In this document: one piece after another, positions 40,014 to 57,600 of the stretch
How positions within the stretch are numbered: the first letter of the stretch is position 1
Layout of the letters: every line of letters begins with the position of its first letter
DNA from: Actinostola sp. cb2023
Lineage: Eukaryota > Cnidaria > Anthozoa > Actiniaria > Actinostolidae
Length of the DNA stretch: 64,000 bases
Assembly: GCA_033675265.1 (NCBI GenBank)
Contig: JAUJYZ010000746.1
Coordinates: forward strand, 207,925 to 271,924
Direction: 5' to 3'
Notes under the pieces: generated by a model
Seen by the model: the letters and a program-made list of their open reading frames with translations, nothing else
Database searches by the model: none
Told to the model about the DNA's origin: nothing
Program-made: the position numbers and the translations under genes

Positions 40014-43000
40014 TACTGTACTCTATCAGTCCTAATACACATATACTGTACTCTATCAGTCCTAATACACATATACTGCACTCTACAGTCCTAATACACA
40101 TATACTGCACTCTATCAATCCTAATACACATATACTGTACTTTATCAGTCCTAATACACATATACTGCACTCTATCAATCCTAATACACATATACTGTAC
40201 TCTATCAGTCGTAATACACATATACTGTACTCTATCAGTCCTAATACACATATACTGCACTCTATCAGTCCTAATACACATATACTGTACTCTATCAGTC
40301 CTAATACACATATACTGTACTCTATCAGTCCTAATACACATATACTGTACTCTATCAGTCCTAATACACATATGCTGTACTCTATCAATCCTAATACACA
40401 TATACTGTACTTTATCAGTCCTAATACACATATGCTGTACTCTATCAGTCCTAATACACATATGCTGTACTCTATCAGTCTTAATACACATATACTGTAC
40501 TCTATCAGTCCTAATACACATATACTGCACTCTATCAGTCCTAATACACATATACTGCACTCTATCAATCCTAATACACATATGCTGTACTTTATCAGTC
40601 CTAATACACATATACTGCACTCTATCAGTCCTAATACACATATACTGCACTCTATCAGTCCTAATACACATATACTGTACTCTATCAGTCCTAATACACA
40701 TATACTGTACTCTATCAGTCCTAATACACATATACTGTACTCTATCAATCCTAATACACATATACTGTACTCTATCAGTCCTAATACACATATACTGCAC
40801 TCTATCAGTCCTAATACACATATACTGTACTCTATCAGTCCTAATACACATATACTGCATTCTATCATTCCTAATACACATATACTGTACTCTATCAGTC
40901 CTAATACACATATACTGTACTCTATCAGTCCTAATACACATATACTGTACTCTATCAGTCCTAATACACATATACTGTACTCTATCAATCCTAATACACA
41001 TATACTGTACTCTATCAGTCCTAATACACATATACTGCACTCTATCAGTCCTAATACACATATACTGTACTCTATCAGTCCTAATACACATATACTGCAC
41101 TCTATCAGTCCTAATACACATATACTGTACTCTATCAGTCCTAATACACATATGCTGTACTATATCAGTCCTAATACACATATACTGTACTCTATCAGTC
41201 CTAATACACATATACTGCACTCTATCAGTCCTAATACACATATGCTGTACTCTATCAGTCCTAATACACATATACTGCACTCTATCAGTCGTAATACACA
41301 TATACTGTACTCTATCAGTCCTAATACACATATACTGTACTCTATCAGTCCTAATACACATATGCTGTACTCTATCAATCCTAATACACATATACTGTAC
41401 TTTATCAGTCCTAATACACATATGCTGTACTCTATCAGTCCTAATACACATATGCTGTACTCTATCAGTCTTAATACACATATACTGTACTCTATCAGTC
41501 CTAATACACATATACTGCACTCTATCAGTCCTAATACACATATACTGCACTCTATCAATCCTAATACACATATGCTGTACTTTATCAGTACTAATACACA
41601 TATACTGCACTCTATCAGTCCTAATACACATATACTGCACTCTATCAGTCCTAATACACATATACTGTACTCTATCAGTCCTAATACACATATACTGTAC
41701 TCTATCAGTCCTAATACACATATACTGTACTCTATCAATCCTAATACACATATACTGTACTCTATCAGTCCTAATACACATATACTGCACTCTATCAGTC
41801 CTAATACACATATACTGTACTCTATCAGTCCTAATACACATATACTGCATTCTATCAATCCTAATACACATATACTGTACTCTATCAGTCCTAATACACA
41901 TATACTGCACTCTATCAGTCATAATACACATATACTGCACTCTATCAGTCCTAATACACATATACTGCACTCTATCAGTCCTAATACACATATACTGTAC
42001 TCTATCAGTCCTAATACACATATACTGTACTCTATCAGTCCTAATACACATATGCTGTACTCTATCAATCCTAATACACATATACTGTACTCTATCAGTC
42101 CTAATACACATATGCTGTACTCTATCAGTCCTAATACACATATGCTGTACTCTATCAGTCTTAATACACATATACTGTACTCTATCAGTCCTAATACACA
42201 TATACTGCACTCTATCAGTCCTAATACACATATACTGCACTCTATCAATCCTAATACACATATGCTGTACTGTATCAGTACTAATACACATATACTGCAC
42301 TCTATCAGTCCTAATACACATATACTGTACTCTATCAATCCTAATACACATATACTGCACTCTATCAATCCTAATACACATATGCTGTACTTTATCAGTA
42401 CTAATACACATATACTGCACTCTATCAGTCCTAATACACATATACTGCACTCTATCAGTCCTAATACACATATACTGTACTCTATCAGTCCTAATACACA
42501 TATACTGTACTCTAACAGTCCTAATACACATATACTGTACTCTATCAATCCTAATACACATATACTGTACTCTATCAGTCCTAATACACATATACTGCAT
42601 TCTATCAGTCCTAATACACATATACTGTACTCTATCAGTCCTAATACACATATACTGCATTCTATCAATCCTAATACACATATACTGTACTCTATCAGTC
42701 CTAATACACATATACTGCACTCTATCAGTCATAATACACATATACTGTACTCTATCAGTCCTAATACACATATACTGTACTCTATCAGTCCTAATACACA
42801 TATACTGCACTCTATCAGTCCTAATACACATATACTGTACTCTATCAGTCCTAATATACACATATACTGCATTCTATCAATCCTAATACACATATACTGT
42901 ACTCTATCAGTCCTAATACACATATGCTGCACTCTATCAGTCCTAATACACATATACTGTACTCTATCAGTCCTAATACACATATGCTGTACTCTATCAA

Positions 43001-45500
43001 TCCTAATACACATATACTGTACTTTATCAGTCCTAATACACATATACTGTACTCTATCAGTCCTAATACACATATGCTGTACTCTATCAGTCTTAATACA
43101 CATATACTGTACTCTATCAGTCCTAATACACATATACTGCACTCTATCAGTCCTAATACACATATACTGCACTCTATCAATCCTAATACACATATACTGT
43201 ACTCTATCAATCCTAATACACATATACTGTACTCTATCAGTCCTAATACACATATACTGCACTCTATCAGTCCTAATACACATATACTGTACTCTATCAG
43301 TCCTAATACACATATACTGCATTCTATCAATCCTAATACACATATACTGTACTCTATCAGTCCTAATACACATATACTGCACTCTATCAGTCATAATACA
43401 CATATACTGCACTCTATCAGTCCTAATACACATATACTGCACTCTATCAGTCCTAATACACATATACTGTACTCTATCAGTCCTAATACACATATACTGT
43501 ACTCTATCAGTCCTAATACACATATGCTGTACTCTATCAATCCTAATACACATATACTGTACTCTATCAGTCCTAATACACATATGCTGTACTCTATCAG
43601 TCCTAATACACATATGCTGTACTCTATCAGTCTTAATACACATATACTGTACTCTATCAGTCCTAATACACATATACTGCACTCTATCAGTCCTAATACA
43701 CATATACTGCACTCTATCAATCCTAATACACATATGCTGTACTGTATCAGTACTAATACACATATACTGCACTCTATCAGTCCTAATACACATATACTGT
43801 ACTCTATCAATCCTAATACACATATACTGCACTCTATCAATCCTAATACACATATGCTGTACTTTATCAGTACTAATACACATATACTGCACTCTATCAG
43901 TCCTAATACACATATACTGCACTCTATCAGTCCTAATACACATATACTGTACTCTATCAGTCCTAATACACATATACTGTACTCTATCAGTCCTAATACA
44001 CATATACTGTACTCTATCAATCCTAATACACATATACTGTACTCTATCAGTCCTAATACACATATACTGCATTCTATCAGTCCTAATACACATATACTGT
44101 ACTCTATCAGTCCTAATACACATATACTGCATTCTATCAATCCTAATACACATATACTGTACTCTATCAGTCCTAATACACATATACTGCACTCTATCAG
44201 TCCTAATACACATATACTGTACTCTATCAGTCCTAATACACATATACTGTACTCTATCAGTCCTAATACACATATACTGTACTCTATCAGTCCTAATACA
44301 CATATACTGTACTCTATCAGTCCTAATACACATATACTGCACTCTATCAGTCCTAATACACATATACTGTACTCTATCAGTCCTAATACACATATACTGC
44401 ACTCTATCAGTCCTAATACACATATACTGTACTCTATCAGTCCTAATACACATATACTGCATTCTATCGATCCTAATACACATATACTGTACTCTATCAG
44501 TCCTAATACACATATACTGTACTCTATCAGTCCTAATACACATATACTGTACTCTATCAGTCCTAATACACATATACTGTACTCTATCAGTCCTAATACA
44601 CATATACTGCACTCTATCAGTCCTAATACACATATACTGTACTCTATCAGTCCTAATACACATATACTGTACTCTATCAATCCTAATACACATATACTGT
44701 ACTCTATCAGTCCTAATACACATATACTGTACTCTATCAGTCCTAATACACATATACTGTACTCTATCAGTCCTAATACACATATACTGCACTCTATCAA
44801 TCCTAATACACATATACTGTACTCTATCAGTCCTAATACACATATACTGTACTCTATCAGTCCTAATACACATATACTGTACTCTATCAGTCCTAATACA
44901 CATATACTGTACTCTATCAGTCCTAATACACATATACTGTACTCTATCAATCCTAATACACATATACTGTACTCTATCAGTCCTAATACACATATACTGC
45001 ACTCTATCAGTCCTAATACACATATACTGTACTCTATCAGTCCTAATACACATATACTGTACTCTATCAGTCCTAATACACATATGCTGTACTATATCAG
45101 TCCTAATACACATATACTGTACTCTATCAGTCCTAATACACATATACTGCACTCTATCAGTCCTAATACACATATACTGTACTCTATCAGTCCTAATACA
45201 CATATACTGTACTCTATCAGTCCTAATACACATATACTGTACTCTATCAGTCCTAATACACATATACTGTACTCTATCAATCCTAATACACATATACTGT
45301 ACTCTATCAGTCCTAATACACATATACTGTACTCTATCAGTCCTAATACACATATACTGTACTCTATCAGTCCTAATACACATATACTGCATTCTATCGA
45401 TCCTAATACACATATCGTGTACTCTATCAGTCCTAATACACATATACTGTACTCTATCAGTCCTAATACACATATGCTGTACTATATCAGTCCTAATACA
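40014..45500. repeat. satellite block 1: variant-rich with multi-monomer duplications
   Basis: Diagnostic variants (CAGTCTTAAT, CAGTACTAAT, ACTTTATCAG, CATATGCTG) recur as ordered groups. CAGTCTTAAT is centred at about 40481, 41471, 42161, 43093 and 43633; spacings of 990, 690, 932 and 540 bp equal 33, 23, 31 (plus 2 bp) and 18 monomers. This shows duplication of long multi-monomer segments. Confidence 0.85.
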
Positions 45501-48500
45501 TATGCTGTACTCTATCAGTCCTAATACACTGTACTCTATCAGTCCTAATACACATATACTGTACTCTATCAGTCCTAATACACATATACTGTACTCTATC
45601 AGTCCTAATACACATATACTGTACTCTATCAGTCCTAATACACATATACTGCACTCTATCAGTCCTAATACACATATACTGTACTCTATCAGTCCTAATA
45701 CACATATACTGTACTCTATCAGTCCTAATACACATATACTGTACTCTATCAGTCCTAATACACATATACTGTACTCTATCAGTCCTAATACACATATGCT
45801 GTACTCTATCAGTCCTAATACACATATACTGTACTCTATAATACACATATGTACTCTATCAGTCCTAATACACATATACTGCACTCTATCAGTCCTAATA
45901 CACATATACTGCACTCTATCAGTCCTAATACACATATGCTGTACTCTATCAGTACTAATACACATATACTGCACTCTATCAGTCCTAATACACATATACT
46001 GTACTCACTCTCAGTCCTAATACACATATACTGTACTCTATCAGTCCTAATACACATATACTGTACTCTATCAGTCCTAATACACATATACTGTACTCTA
46101 TCAGTCCTAATACACATATACTGTACTCTATCAGTCCTAATACACATATACTGTACTCTATCAGTCCTAATACACATATACTGTACTCTATCAGTCCTAA
46201 TACACATATACTGTACTCTATCAGTCCTAATACACATATACTGTACTCTATCAGTCCTAATACACATATACTGTACTCTATCAGTCCTAATACACATATA
46301 CTGTACTCTATCAGTCCTAATACACATATACTGTACTCTATCAGTCCTAATACACATATACTGTACTCTATCAGTCCTAATACACATATACTGTACTCTA
46401 TCAGTCCTAATACACATATACTGTACTCTATCAGTCCTAATACACATATACTGTACTCTATCAGTCCTAATACACATATACTGTACTCTATCAGTCCTAA
46501 TACACATATACTGTACTCTATCAGTCCTAATACACATATACTGTACTCTATCAGTCCTAATACACATATACTGTACTCTATCAGTCCTAATACACATATA
46601 CTGCACTCTATCAGTCCTAATACACATACACTGTACTCTATCAGTCCTAATACACATATATACTGCACTCTATCAGTCCTAATACACATATACTGTACTC
46701 TATCAGTCCTAATACACATATACTGCACTCTATCAGTCCTAATACACATATACTGTACTCTATCAGTCCTAATACACATATACTGTACTCTATCAGTCCT
46801 AATACACATATACTGTACTCTATCAGTCCTAATACACATATACTGTACTCTATCGATCCTAATACACATATACTGTACTCTATCAGTCCTAATACACATA
46901 TACTGTACTCTATCAGTCCTAATACACATATACTGTACTCTATCAGTCCTAATACACATATACTGTACTCTATCAGTCCTAATACACATATACTGTACTC
47001 TATCAGTCCTAATACACATATACTGTACTCTATCAGTCCTAATACACATATACTGTACTCTATCAGTCCTAATACACATATACTGTACTCTATCAGTCCT
47101 AATACACATATACTGCACTCTATCAGTCCTAATACACATATACTGTACTCTATCAGTCCTAATACACATATACTGCACTCTATCAGTCCTAATACACATA
47201 TACTGTACTCTATCAGTCCTAATACACATATACTGTACTCTATCAGTCCTAATACACATATACTGTACTCTATCAGTCCTAATACACATATACTGTACTC
47301 TATCAATCCTAATACACATATACTGTACTCTATCAGTCCTAATACACATATATACTGCACTCTATCAGTCCTAATACACATATACTGTACTCTATCAGTC
47401 CTAATACACATATACTGCACTCTATCAGTCCTAATACACATATACTGTACTCTATCAGTCCTAATACACATATACTGTACTCTATCAGTCCTAATACACA
47501 TATACTGCACTCTATCAGTCCTAATACACATATACTGTACTCTATCAGTCCTAATACACATATACTGCACTCTATCAGTCCTAATACACATATACTGTAC
47601 TCTATCAGTCCTAATACACATATACTGTACTCTATCAGTCCTAATACACATATACTGTACTCTATCAATCCTAATACACATATACTGTACTCTATCAGTC
47701 CTAATACACATATACTGCACTCTATCAGTCCTAATACACATATACTGTACTCTATCAGTCCTAATACACATATACTGCACTCTATCAATCCTAATACACA
47801 TATACTGTACTCTATCAGTCCTAATACACATATACTGCACTCTATCAGTCCTAATACACATATACTGTACTCTATCAGTCCTAATACACATATACTGTAC
47901 TCTATCAGTCCTAATACACATATACTGTACTCTATCAGTCCTAATACACATATACTGTACTCTATCAGTCCTAATACACATATACTGTACTCTATCAGTC
48001 CTAATACACATATACTGTACTCTATCAGTCCTAATACACATATACTGTACTCTATCAGTCCTAATACACATATACTGTACTCTATCAGTCCTAATACACA
48101 TATACTGCACTCTATCAGTCCTAATACACATATACTGCACTCTATCAGTCCTAATACACATATACTGTACTCTATCAGTCCTAATACACATATATACTGC
48201 ACTCTATCAGTCCTAATACACATATACTGTACTCTATCAATCCTAATACACATATACTGTACTCTATCAGTCCTAATACACATATACTGCACTCTATCAG
48301 TCCTAATACACATATACTGTACTCTATCAGTCCTAATACACATATACTGCACTCTATCAATCCTAATACACATATACTGTACTCTATCAGTCCTAATACA
48401 CATATACTGTACTCTATCAGTCCTAATACACATATACTGTACTCTATCAGTCCTAATACACATATACTGTACTCTATCAGTCCTAATACACATATACTGT

Positions 48501-51500
48501 ACTCTATCAGTCCTAATACACATATACTGTACTCTATCAGTCCTAATACACATATACTGTACTCTATCAGTCCTAATACACATATACTGTACTCTATCAG
48601 TCCTAATACACATATACTGTACTCTATCAGTCCTAATACACATATACTGTACTCTATCAGTCCTAATACACATATACTGTACTCTATCAGTCCTAATACA
48701 CATATACTGTACTCTATCAGTCCTAATACACATATACTGCACTCTATCAGTCCTAATACACATATGCTGTACTCTATCAGTCCTAATACACATATACTGT
48801 ACTCTATCAGTCCCTAATACACATATACTGTACTCTATCAGTCCTAATACACATATACTGTACTCTATCAGTCCTAATACACATATACTGTACTCTATCA
48901 GTCCTAATACACATATACTGTACTCTATCAGTCCTAATACACATATACTGTACTCTATCAGTCCTAATACACATATGCTGTACTCTATCAGTCCTAATAC
49001 ACATATACTGTACTCTATCAGTCCCTAATACACATATACTGTACTCTATCAGTCCTAATACACATATACTGTACTCTATCAGTCCTAATACACATATACT
49101 GCACTCTCATCACATATACTGTACTCTATCAGTCCTAATACACATATACTGTACTCTATCAGTCCTAATACACATATACTGCACTCTATCAATCCTAATA
49201 CACATATACTGTACTCTATCAGTCCTAATACACATATACTGTACTCTATCAGTCCTAATACACATATACTGTACTCTATCAGTCCTAATACACATATACT
49301 GTACTCTATCAGTCCTAATACACATATACTGTACTCTATCAGTCCTAATACACATATACTGTACTCTATCAGTCCTAATACACATATGCTGTACTCTATC
49401 AGTCCTAATACACATATACTGTACTCATATCAGTCCTAATAACACATATACTGTACTCTATCAGTCCTAATACACATATACTGTACTCTATCAGTCCTAA
49501 TACACATATACTGTACTCTATCAGTCCTAATACACATATACTGCACTCTATCAGTCCTAATACACATATACTGCACTCTATCAATCCTAATACACATATG
49601 CTGTACTTTATCAGTACTAATACACATATACTGCACTCTATCAGTCCTAATACACATATACTGTACTCTATCAATCCTAATACACATATACTGTACTCTA
49701 TCAGTCCTAATACACATATACTGCACTCTATCAGTCCTAATACACATATACTGTACTCTATCAGTCCTAATACACATATACTGCATTCTATCAATCCTAA
49801 TACACATATACTGTACTCTATCAGTCCTAATACACATATGCTGTACTCTATCAGTCCTAATACACATATACTGTACTCTATCAGTCCTAATACACATATA
49901 CTGTACTCTATCAATCCTAATACACATATACTGTACTCTATCAGTCCTAATACACATATACTGCACTCTATCAGTCCTAATACACATATACTGTACTCTA
50001 TCAGTCCTAATACACATATACTGCTGCACTCTATCAGTCCTAATACACATATACTGTACTCTATCAGTCCTAATACACACATATACTGTACTATATCAGT
50101 CCTAATACACATATACTGTACTCTATCAGTCCTAATACACATATACTGTACTCTATCAGTCCTAATACACATATACTGTACTCTATCAGTCCTAATACAC
50201 ATATACTGTACTCTATCAATCCTAATACACATATACTGTACTCTATCAGTCCTAATACACATATACTGCACTCTATCAGTCCTAATACACATATGCTGTA
50301 CTCTATCAGTCCTAATACACATATACTGCACTCTATCAGTCCTAATACACATATACTGTACTCTATCAGTCCTAATACACATATGCTGTACTATATCAGT
50401 CCTAATACACATATACTGTACTCTATCAGTCCTAATACACATATACTGCACTCTATCAGTCCTAATACACATATGCTGTACTCTATCAGTCCTAATACAC
50501 ATATACTGCACTCTATCAGTCCTAATACACATATACTGTACTCTATCAGTCCTAATACACATATACTGTACTCTATCAGTCCTAATACACATATGCTGTA
50601 CTCTATCAGTCCTAATACACATATACTGTACTCTATCAGTCCTAATACACATATACTGTACTCTATCAGTCCTAATACACATATACTGCACTCTATCAGT
50701 CCTAATACACATATACTGCACTCTATCAGTCCTAATACACATATACTGTACTCTATCAGTCCTAATACACATATACTGTACTCTATCAGTCCTAATACAC
50801 ATATACTGTACTCTATCAATCCTAATACACATATACTGTACTCTATCAGTCCTAATACACATATACTGTACTCTATCAGTCCTAATACACATATACTGTA
50901 CTCTATCAATCCTAATACACATATACTGTACTCTATCAGTCCTAATACACATATACTGTACTCTATCAGTCCTAATACACATATACTGTACTCTATCAGT
51001 CCTAATACACATATACTGCACTCTATCAGTCCTAATACACATATACTGTACTCTATCAGTCCTAATACACATATACTGCACTCTATCAGTCCTAATACAC
51101 ATATACTGTACTCTATCAGTCCTAATACACATATACTGCACTCTATCAGTCCTAATACACATATACTGTACTCTATCAGTCCTAATACACATATACTGCA
51201 CTCTATCAGTCCTAATACACATATACTGTACTCTATCAGTCCTAATACACATATACTGTACTCTATCAGTCCTAATACACATATGCTGTACTCTATCAGT
51301 CCTAATACACATATACTGTACTCTATCAGTCCTAATACACATATACTGTACTCTATCAGTCCTAATACACATATACTGTACTCTATCAGTCCTAATACAC
51401 ATATACTGTACTCTATCAGTCCTAATACACATATACTGTACTCTATCAGTCCTAATACACATATACTGTACTCTATCAGTCCTAATACACATATACTGTA

Positions 51501-54500
51501 CTCTATCAGTCCTAATACACATATACTGTACTCTATCAGTCCTAATACACATATACTGTACTCTATCAAACCTAATACACATATACTGTACTCTATCAGT
51601 CCTAATACACATATACTGCACTCTATCAGTCCTAATACACATATACTGTACTCTATCAGTCCTAATACACATATACTGCACTCTATCAGTCCTAATACAC
51701 ATATCCTGTACTCTATCAGTCCTAATACACATATACTGTACTCTATCAGTCCTAATACACATATGCTGTACTCTATCAGTCCTAATACACATATACTGTA
51801 CTCTATCAGTCCTAATACACATATGCTGTACTCTATCAGTCCTAATACACATATACTGTACTCTATCAGTCCTAATACACATATACTGTACTCTATCAGT
51901 CCTAATACACATATACTGCACTCTATCAGTCCTAATACACATATACTGTACTCTATCAGTCCTAATACACATATACTGTACTTTATCAGTACTAATACAC
52001 ATATACTGCACCTCTATCAGTCCTAATACACATATACTGCACTCTATCAGTTCCTAATACACATATACTGTACTCTATCAGTCCTAATACACATATACTG
52101 TACTCTATCAGTCCTAATACACATATACTGTACTCTATCAATCCTAATACACATATACTGTACTCTATCAGTCCTAATACACATATACTGCACTCTATCA
52201 GTCCTAATACACATATACTGTACTCTATCAGTCCTAATACACATATACTGCACTCTATCAGTCCTAATACACATATACTGTACTCTATCAGTCCTAATAC
52301 ACATATACTGCACTCTATCAGTCCTAATACACATATACTGTACTCTATCAGTCCTAATACACATATACTGTACTCTATCAGTCCTAATACACATATACTG
52401 TACTCTATCAGTCCTAATACACATATACTGTACTCTATCAGTCCTAATACACATATACTGCATTCTATCAATCCTAATACACATATACTGTACTCTATCA
52501 GTCCTAATACACATATACTGCACTCTATCAGTCCTAATACACATATACTGTACTCTATCAGTCCTAATACACATATACTGTACTCTATCAGTCCTAATAC
52601 ACATATGCTGTACTCTATCAATCCTAATACACATATACTGTACTCTATCAGTCCTAATACACATATACTGTACTCTATCAGTCCTAATACACATATGCTG
52701 TACTCTATCAGTCCTAATACACATATACTGTACTCTATCAGTCCTAATACACATATACTGTACTCTATCAGTCCTAATACACATATACTGTACTCTATCA
52801 GTCCTAATACACATATACTGTACTCTATCAGTCCTAATACACATATACTGTACTCTATCAGTCCTAATACACATATACTGTACTCTATCAGTCCTAATAC
52901 ACATATACTGCACTCTATCAGTCCTAATACACATATACTGCACTCTATCAGTCTAATACACATATACTGTACTCTATCAGTCCTAATACACATATACTGC
53001 ACTCTATCAGTCCTAATACACATATACTGTACTCTATCAGTCCTAATACACATATACTGTACTCTATCAGTCCTAATACACATATACTGTACTCTATCAG
53101 TCCTAATACACATATACTGCACTCTATCAGTCCTAATACACATATACTGTACTCTATCAGTCCTAATACACATATACTGTACTCTATCAGTCCTAATACA
53201 CATATACTGTACTCTATCAGTCCTAATACACATATACTGTACTCTATCAGTCCTAATACACATATACTGTACTCTATCAGTCCTAATACACATATACTGC
53301 ACTCTATCAGTCCTAATACACATATACTGTACTCTATCAGTCCTAATACACATATACTGTACTCTATCAGTCCTAATACACATATACTGTACTCTATCAG
53401 TCCTAATACACATATACTGTACTCTATCAGTCCTAATACACATATACTGTACTCTATCAGTCCTAATACACATATACTGCACTCTATCAGTCCTAATACA
53501 CATATACTGTACTCTATCAGTCCTAATACACATATACTGTACTCTATCAGTCCTAATACACATATACTGTACTCTATCAGTCCTAATACACATATACTGT
53601 ACTCTATCAGTCCTAATACACATATGCTGTACTCTATCAGTCCTAATACACATATACTGCTGTACTCTATCAGTCCTAATACACATATACTGTACTCTAT
53701 CAGTCCTAATACACATATACTGTACTCTATCAGTCCTAATACACATATACTGTACTCTATCAGTCCTAATACACATATACTGCACTCTATCAGTCCTAAT
53801 ACACATATACTGTACTCTATCAGTCCTAATACACATATACTGCACTCTATCAGTCCTAATACACATATACTGTACTCTATCAGTCCTAATACACATATAC
53901 TGTACTCTATCAGTCCTAATACACATATGCTGTACTCTATCAGTCCTAATACACATATACTGCACTCTATCAGTCCTAATACACATATACTGTACTCTAT
54001 CAGTCCTAATACACATATACTGCACTCTATCAGTCCTAATACACATATACTGTACTCTATCAGTCCTAATACACATATACTGTACTCTATCAGTCCTAAT
54101 ACACATATGCTGTACTCTATCAGTCCTAATACACATATGCTGTACTCTATCAATCCTAATACACATATACTGTACTCTATCAGTCCTAATACACATATAC
54201 TGTACTCTATCAGTCCTAATACACATATACTGTACTCTATCAATCCTAATACACATATACTGTACTCTATCAGTCCTAATACACATATTACTGTACTCTA
54301 TCAGTCCTAATACACATATACTGTACTCTATCAGTCCTAATACACATATACTGTACTCTATCAGTCCTAATACACATATACTGTACTCTATCAGTCCTAA
54401 TACACATATACTGCACTCTATCAGTCCTAATACACATATACTGTACTCTATCAGTCCTAATACACATATACTGTACTCTATCAGTCCTAATACACATATA

Positions 54501-54690
54501 CTGTACTCTATCAGTCCTATAATACACATATACTGCACTCTATCAGTCCTAATACACATATACTGTACTCTATCAGTCCTAATACACATATACTGTACTC
54601 TATCAGTCCTAATACACATATGCTGTACTCTATCAGTCCTAATACACATATACTGCACTCTATCAGTCCTAATACACATATACTGTACTC
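45501..54690. repeat. satellite block 2: largely homogeneous
   Basis: Long runs of identical consensus monomers (about 20 in a row at 46,010-46,580). Variation is mainly the TGTAC/TGCAC switch. Occasional phase shifts of 1-3 bp (for example near 46,650, 47,350, 48,190, 49,435, 50,080) each break the open frames. Confidence 0.9.
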
Positions 54691-57600
54691 TATTCAGTCC
54701 TAATACACATATACTGTACTCTATCAAGTCCTAATACACATATACTGTACTCCTATCAGTCTCTAATACACATATACTGTACTCTATCAGTCCCTAATAC
54801 ACATATACTGTACTCTATCAGTCCCTAATACACATATACTGCACTCTATCAGTCCTAATACACATATACTGTACTCTATCAGTCCTAATACACATATACT
54901 GTACTCTATCAGTCCTAATACACATATACTGTACTCTATCAGTCCTAATAATACACATATACTGTACTCTATCAGTCCTAATACACATATCCTGTACTCT
55001 ATCAGTCCTAATACACATATACTGCACTCTATCAGTCCTAATACACATATACTGTACTCTATCAGTCCTAATACACATATACTGCCACCTCTATCAGTCC
55101 TAATACACATATGCTGTACTCTATCAGTCTAATACACATATACTGCACTCTATCAGTCCTAATACACATATGCTGTACTCTATCAGTCCTAATACACATA
55201 TACTGCACTCTATCAGTCCTAATACACAATATGCCTGTACTCTATCAGTCCTAATACACATATACTGTACTCTATCAGTCCTAATACACATATACTGCTA
55301 CTCTATCAATCCTAATACACATATGCTGTACTTCTATCAGTCCTAATACACAATATACTGGTACTCTATCAGTCCTAAATACACATATACTGCACTCTAT
55401 CAGTCCTAATACACATATACTGTACTCTATCAAGCCTAATACACATATGCTGCACTCTATCAGTCCCTAATACACATATACTGTACTCTATCATTCCTAA
55501 TACACATATACTGCTACTCTATCAGTCCCATAATACACATATACTGTACTCTATCCAGTCCTAATACACATATACTGCACTCCTATCAGTCCAATACACA
55601 TATACTGTAACTCTATCAATCCTAATACACATATACTGTACTCTATCAGGTCCTAATCACATATACTGCACTCCTATCAGTCCTAATACACATATACTGT
55701 ACTCTATCAGTCCTAATACACATATACTGCATTCTATCAATCCTAATACACATATACTGTCACTCTATCAGTCCCTAATACACATATAGCTGCACTTCTA
55801 TCAGTCATAATACACTATATACTGTATTCTGATCAATCTAATACAACAGTTACTACTGTACTCTATCAGTCCTAAATACACATATACTGCACTCTATCAG
55901 TCCTAATACACATATACTGTACTCTATCAGTCCCTAATACACATAGAGCTGTGCATTCTATCAATCACTAATACACATATGCTGTACGACTATCACTCCC
56001 TAATTACACATATACGCTGCCTTTATCAGTACTAATAACACATATGCTGTACATCCATCAGTTTTTTTTCCTTTAACATTTTTTAAACAAAAAAACCCTA
56101 TGCTCGTACTCTAGCAGTCTTAGATACACATATGCTGTACTCTATCAATCCTAATAACATATACTACTTTAACTTTAATCAATCCTGGAATACACGCTAT
56201 GCACTGTACTCTCATCAGTACTAATACAATTATTGCTTTACTCCTCGATCAGTCTTAATAACATCATATAACGGTAATCTAATCAGTCCTAATACACATA
56301 TAACGTATTCTATCCATCCTAATACAACATATACTGGTACTCTATCAAGTCCTAATACAACATGTATACTGCAATCTAATCTAGTCATAATACACTATAC
56401 TGTAATCTATCAGTCCCAATACACATATACTTGCCACTTCTATCAAGGCCTAATTACAGCATATACTGGACTCTATCAGTCCTTAATACACCATATACTG
56501 CACTCTATCAGTCATAAATACACATATGCTGTACTCCTATCAGGCCTAATACACATATACTGTACTTTATCCGTCCTAATACACATATGCTGTACTTCTA
56601 TCAGTCCTAATACACAGATGCTGACAAATCTATCAGTCCTTAATACACATATACTGTACTCTATCATTCCTTATAAACATATGCTGCACTCTATCAATCC
56701 TAATACAAATATTACTGTAACTTTAGGCAATCCTTAATACACATATGGCTTTACTCCTTCAGAGTACTAATACATCATATGCTTTACTCTATCAGTCTTA
56801 ATACACATATACTGTACTACATATCAATCCTAAGTACACATATACTGCACTCTATCAGTCCCTAATAAAACAGATACTGCACTCTATCAATCAACCTAAT
56901 ACACATATGCTTACTTTATCAGTACTAATACACAAATTACTGCATTCTATCAATCATAAATACACATATACTGGTACTATATCAATCCTAATACACATAT
57001 GGCTGTACTCTATCAGTCCTTAATCACAACAATATACTGCACTCTATCAGTCCTAATCACACATATACTGGACTCTATCCAGTCTAATACACATATACTG
57101 CATTCTATCAATCCTTATACACTTATACTGTACTCTATCAGTCCTAATACACATATGCTGTGACTACGATCAGTCCGAATACACATAATACTGGTACTCT
57201 ATCAGTCCCTAAATGCACATAATACTGTACTCTATCAAGCCTTAATACACATATAGTGGTACTATAACCAGTTCCTACTACAACATAGGGGGGAGCTTGG
57301 GGGCACTTCTATCAGTCATAATCACACATAATACTGTAAACCTCTAGCAGTCCTAATACACATCTACTGTAAAAACCACCTTCTATCAGTCCCCTACTAC
57401 ACATATACTGGGACTCTATCAATCCCTAAGACAAATTATGCTGTACTATATCAGTCATAATTACACATATTACTGGCACTCTATCAGTCCTAATACACAT
57501 ATGCTGTATCTCTATCAGTTCCTAATACACATATACTGCACTCGATCAGTCCTAATACACATATACGGTACTTTATCAATCCTAATACACATATGCTGGT

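Noticed and set aside
40010..46020. Very long open frames (up to 1,882 codons) through the satellite on both strands
   Set aside because: They follow automatically from a stop-free 30-bp unit. Four frames are open at once, the frame changes at every slip, and there is no start context or conserved domain.
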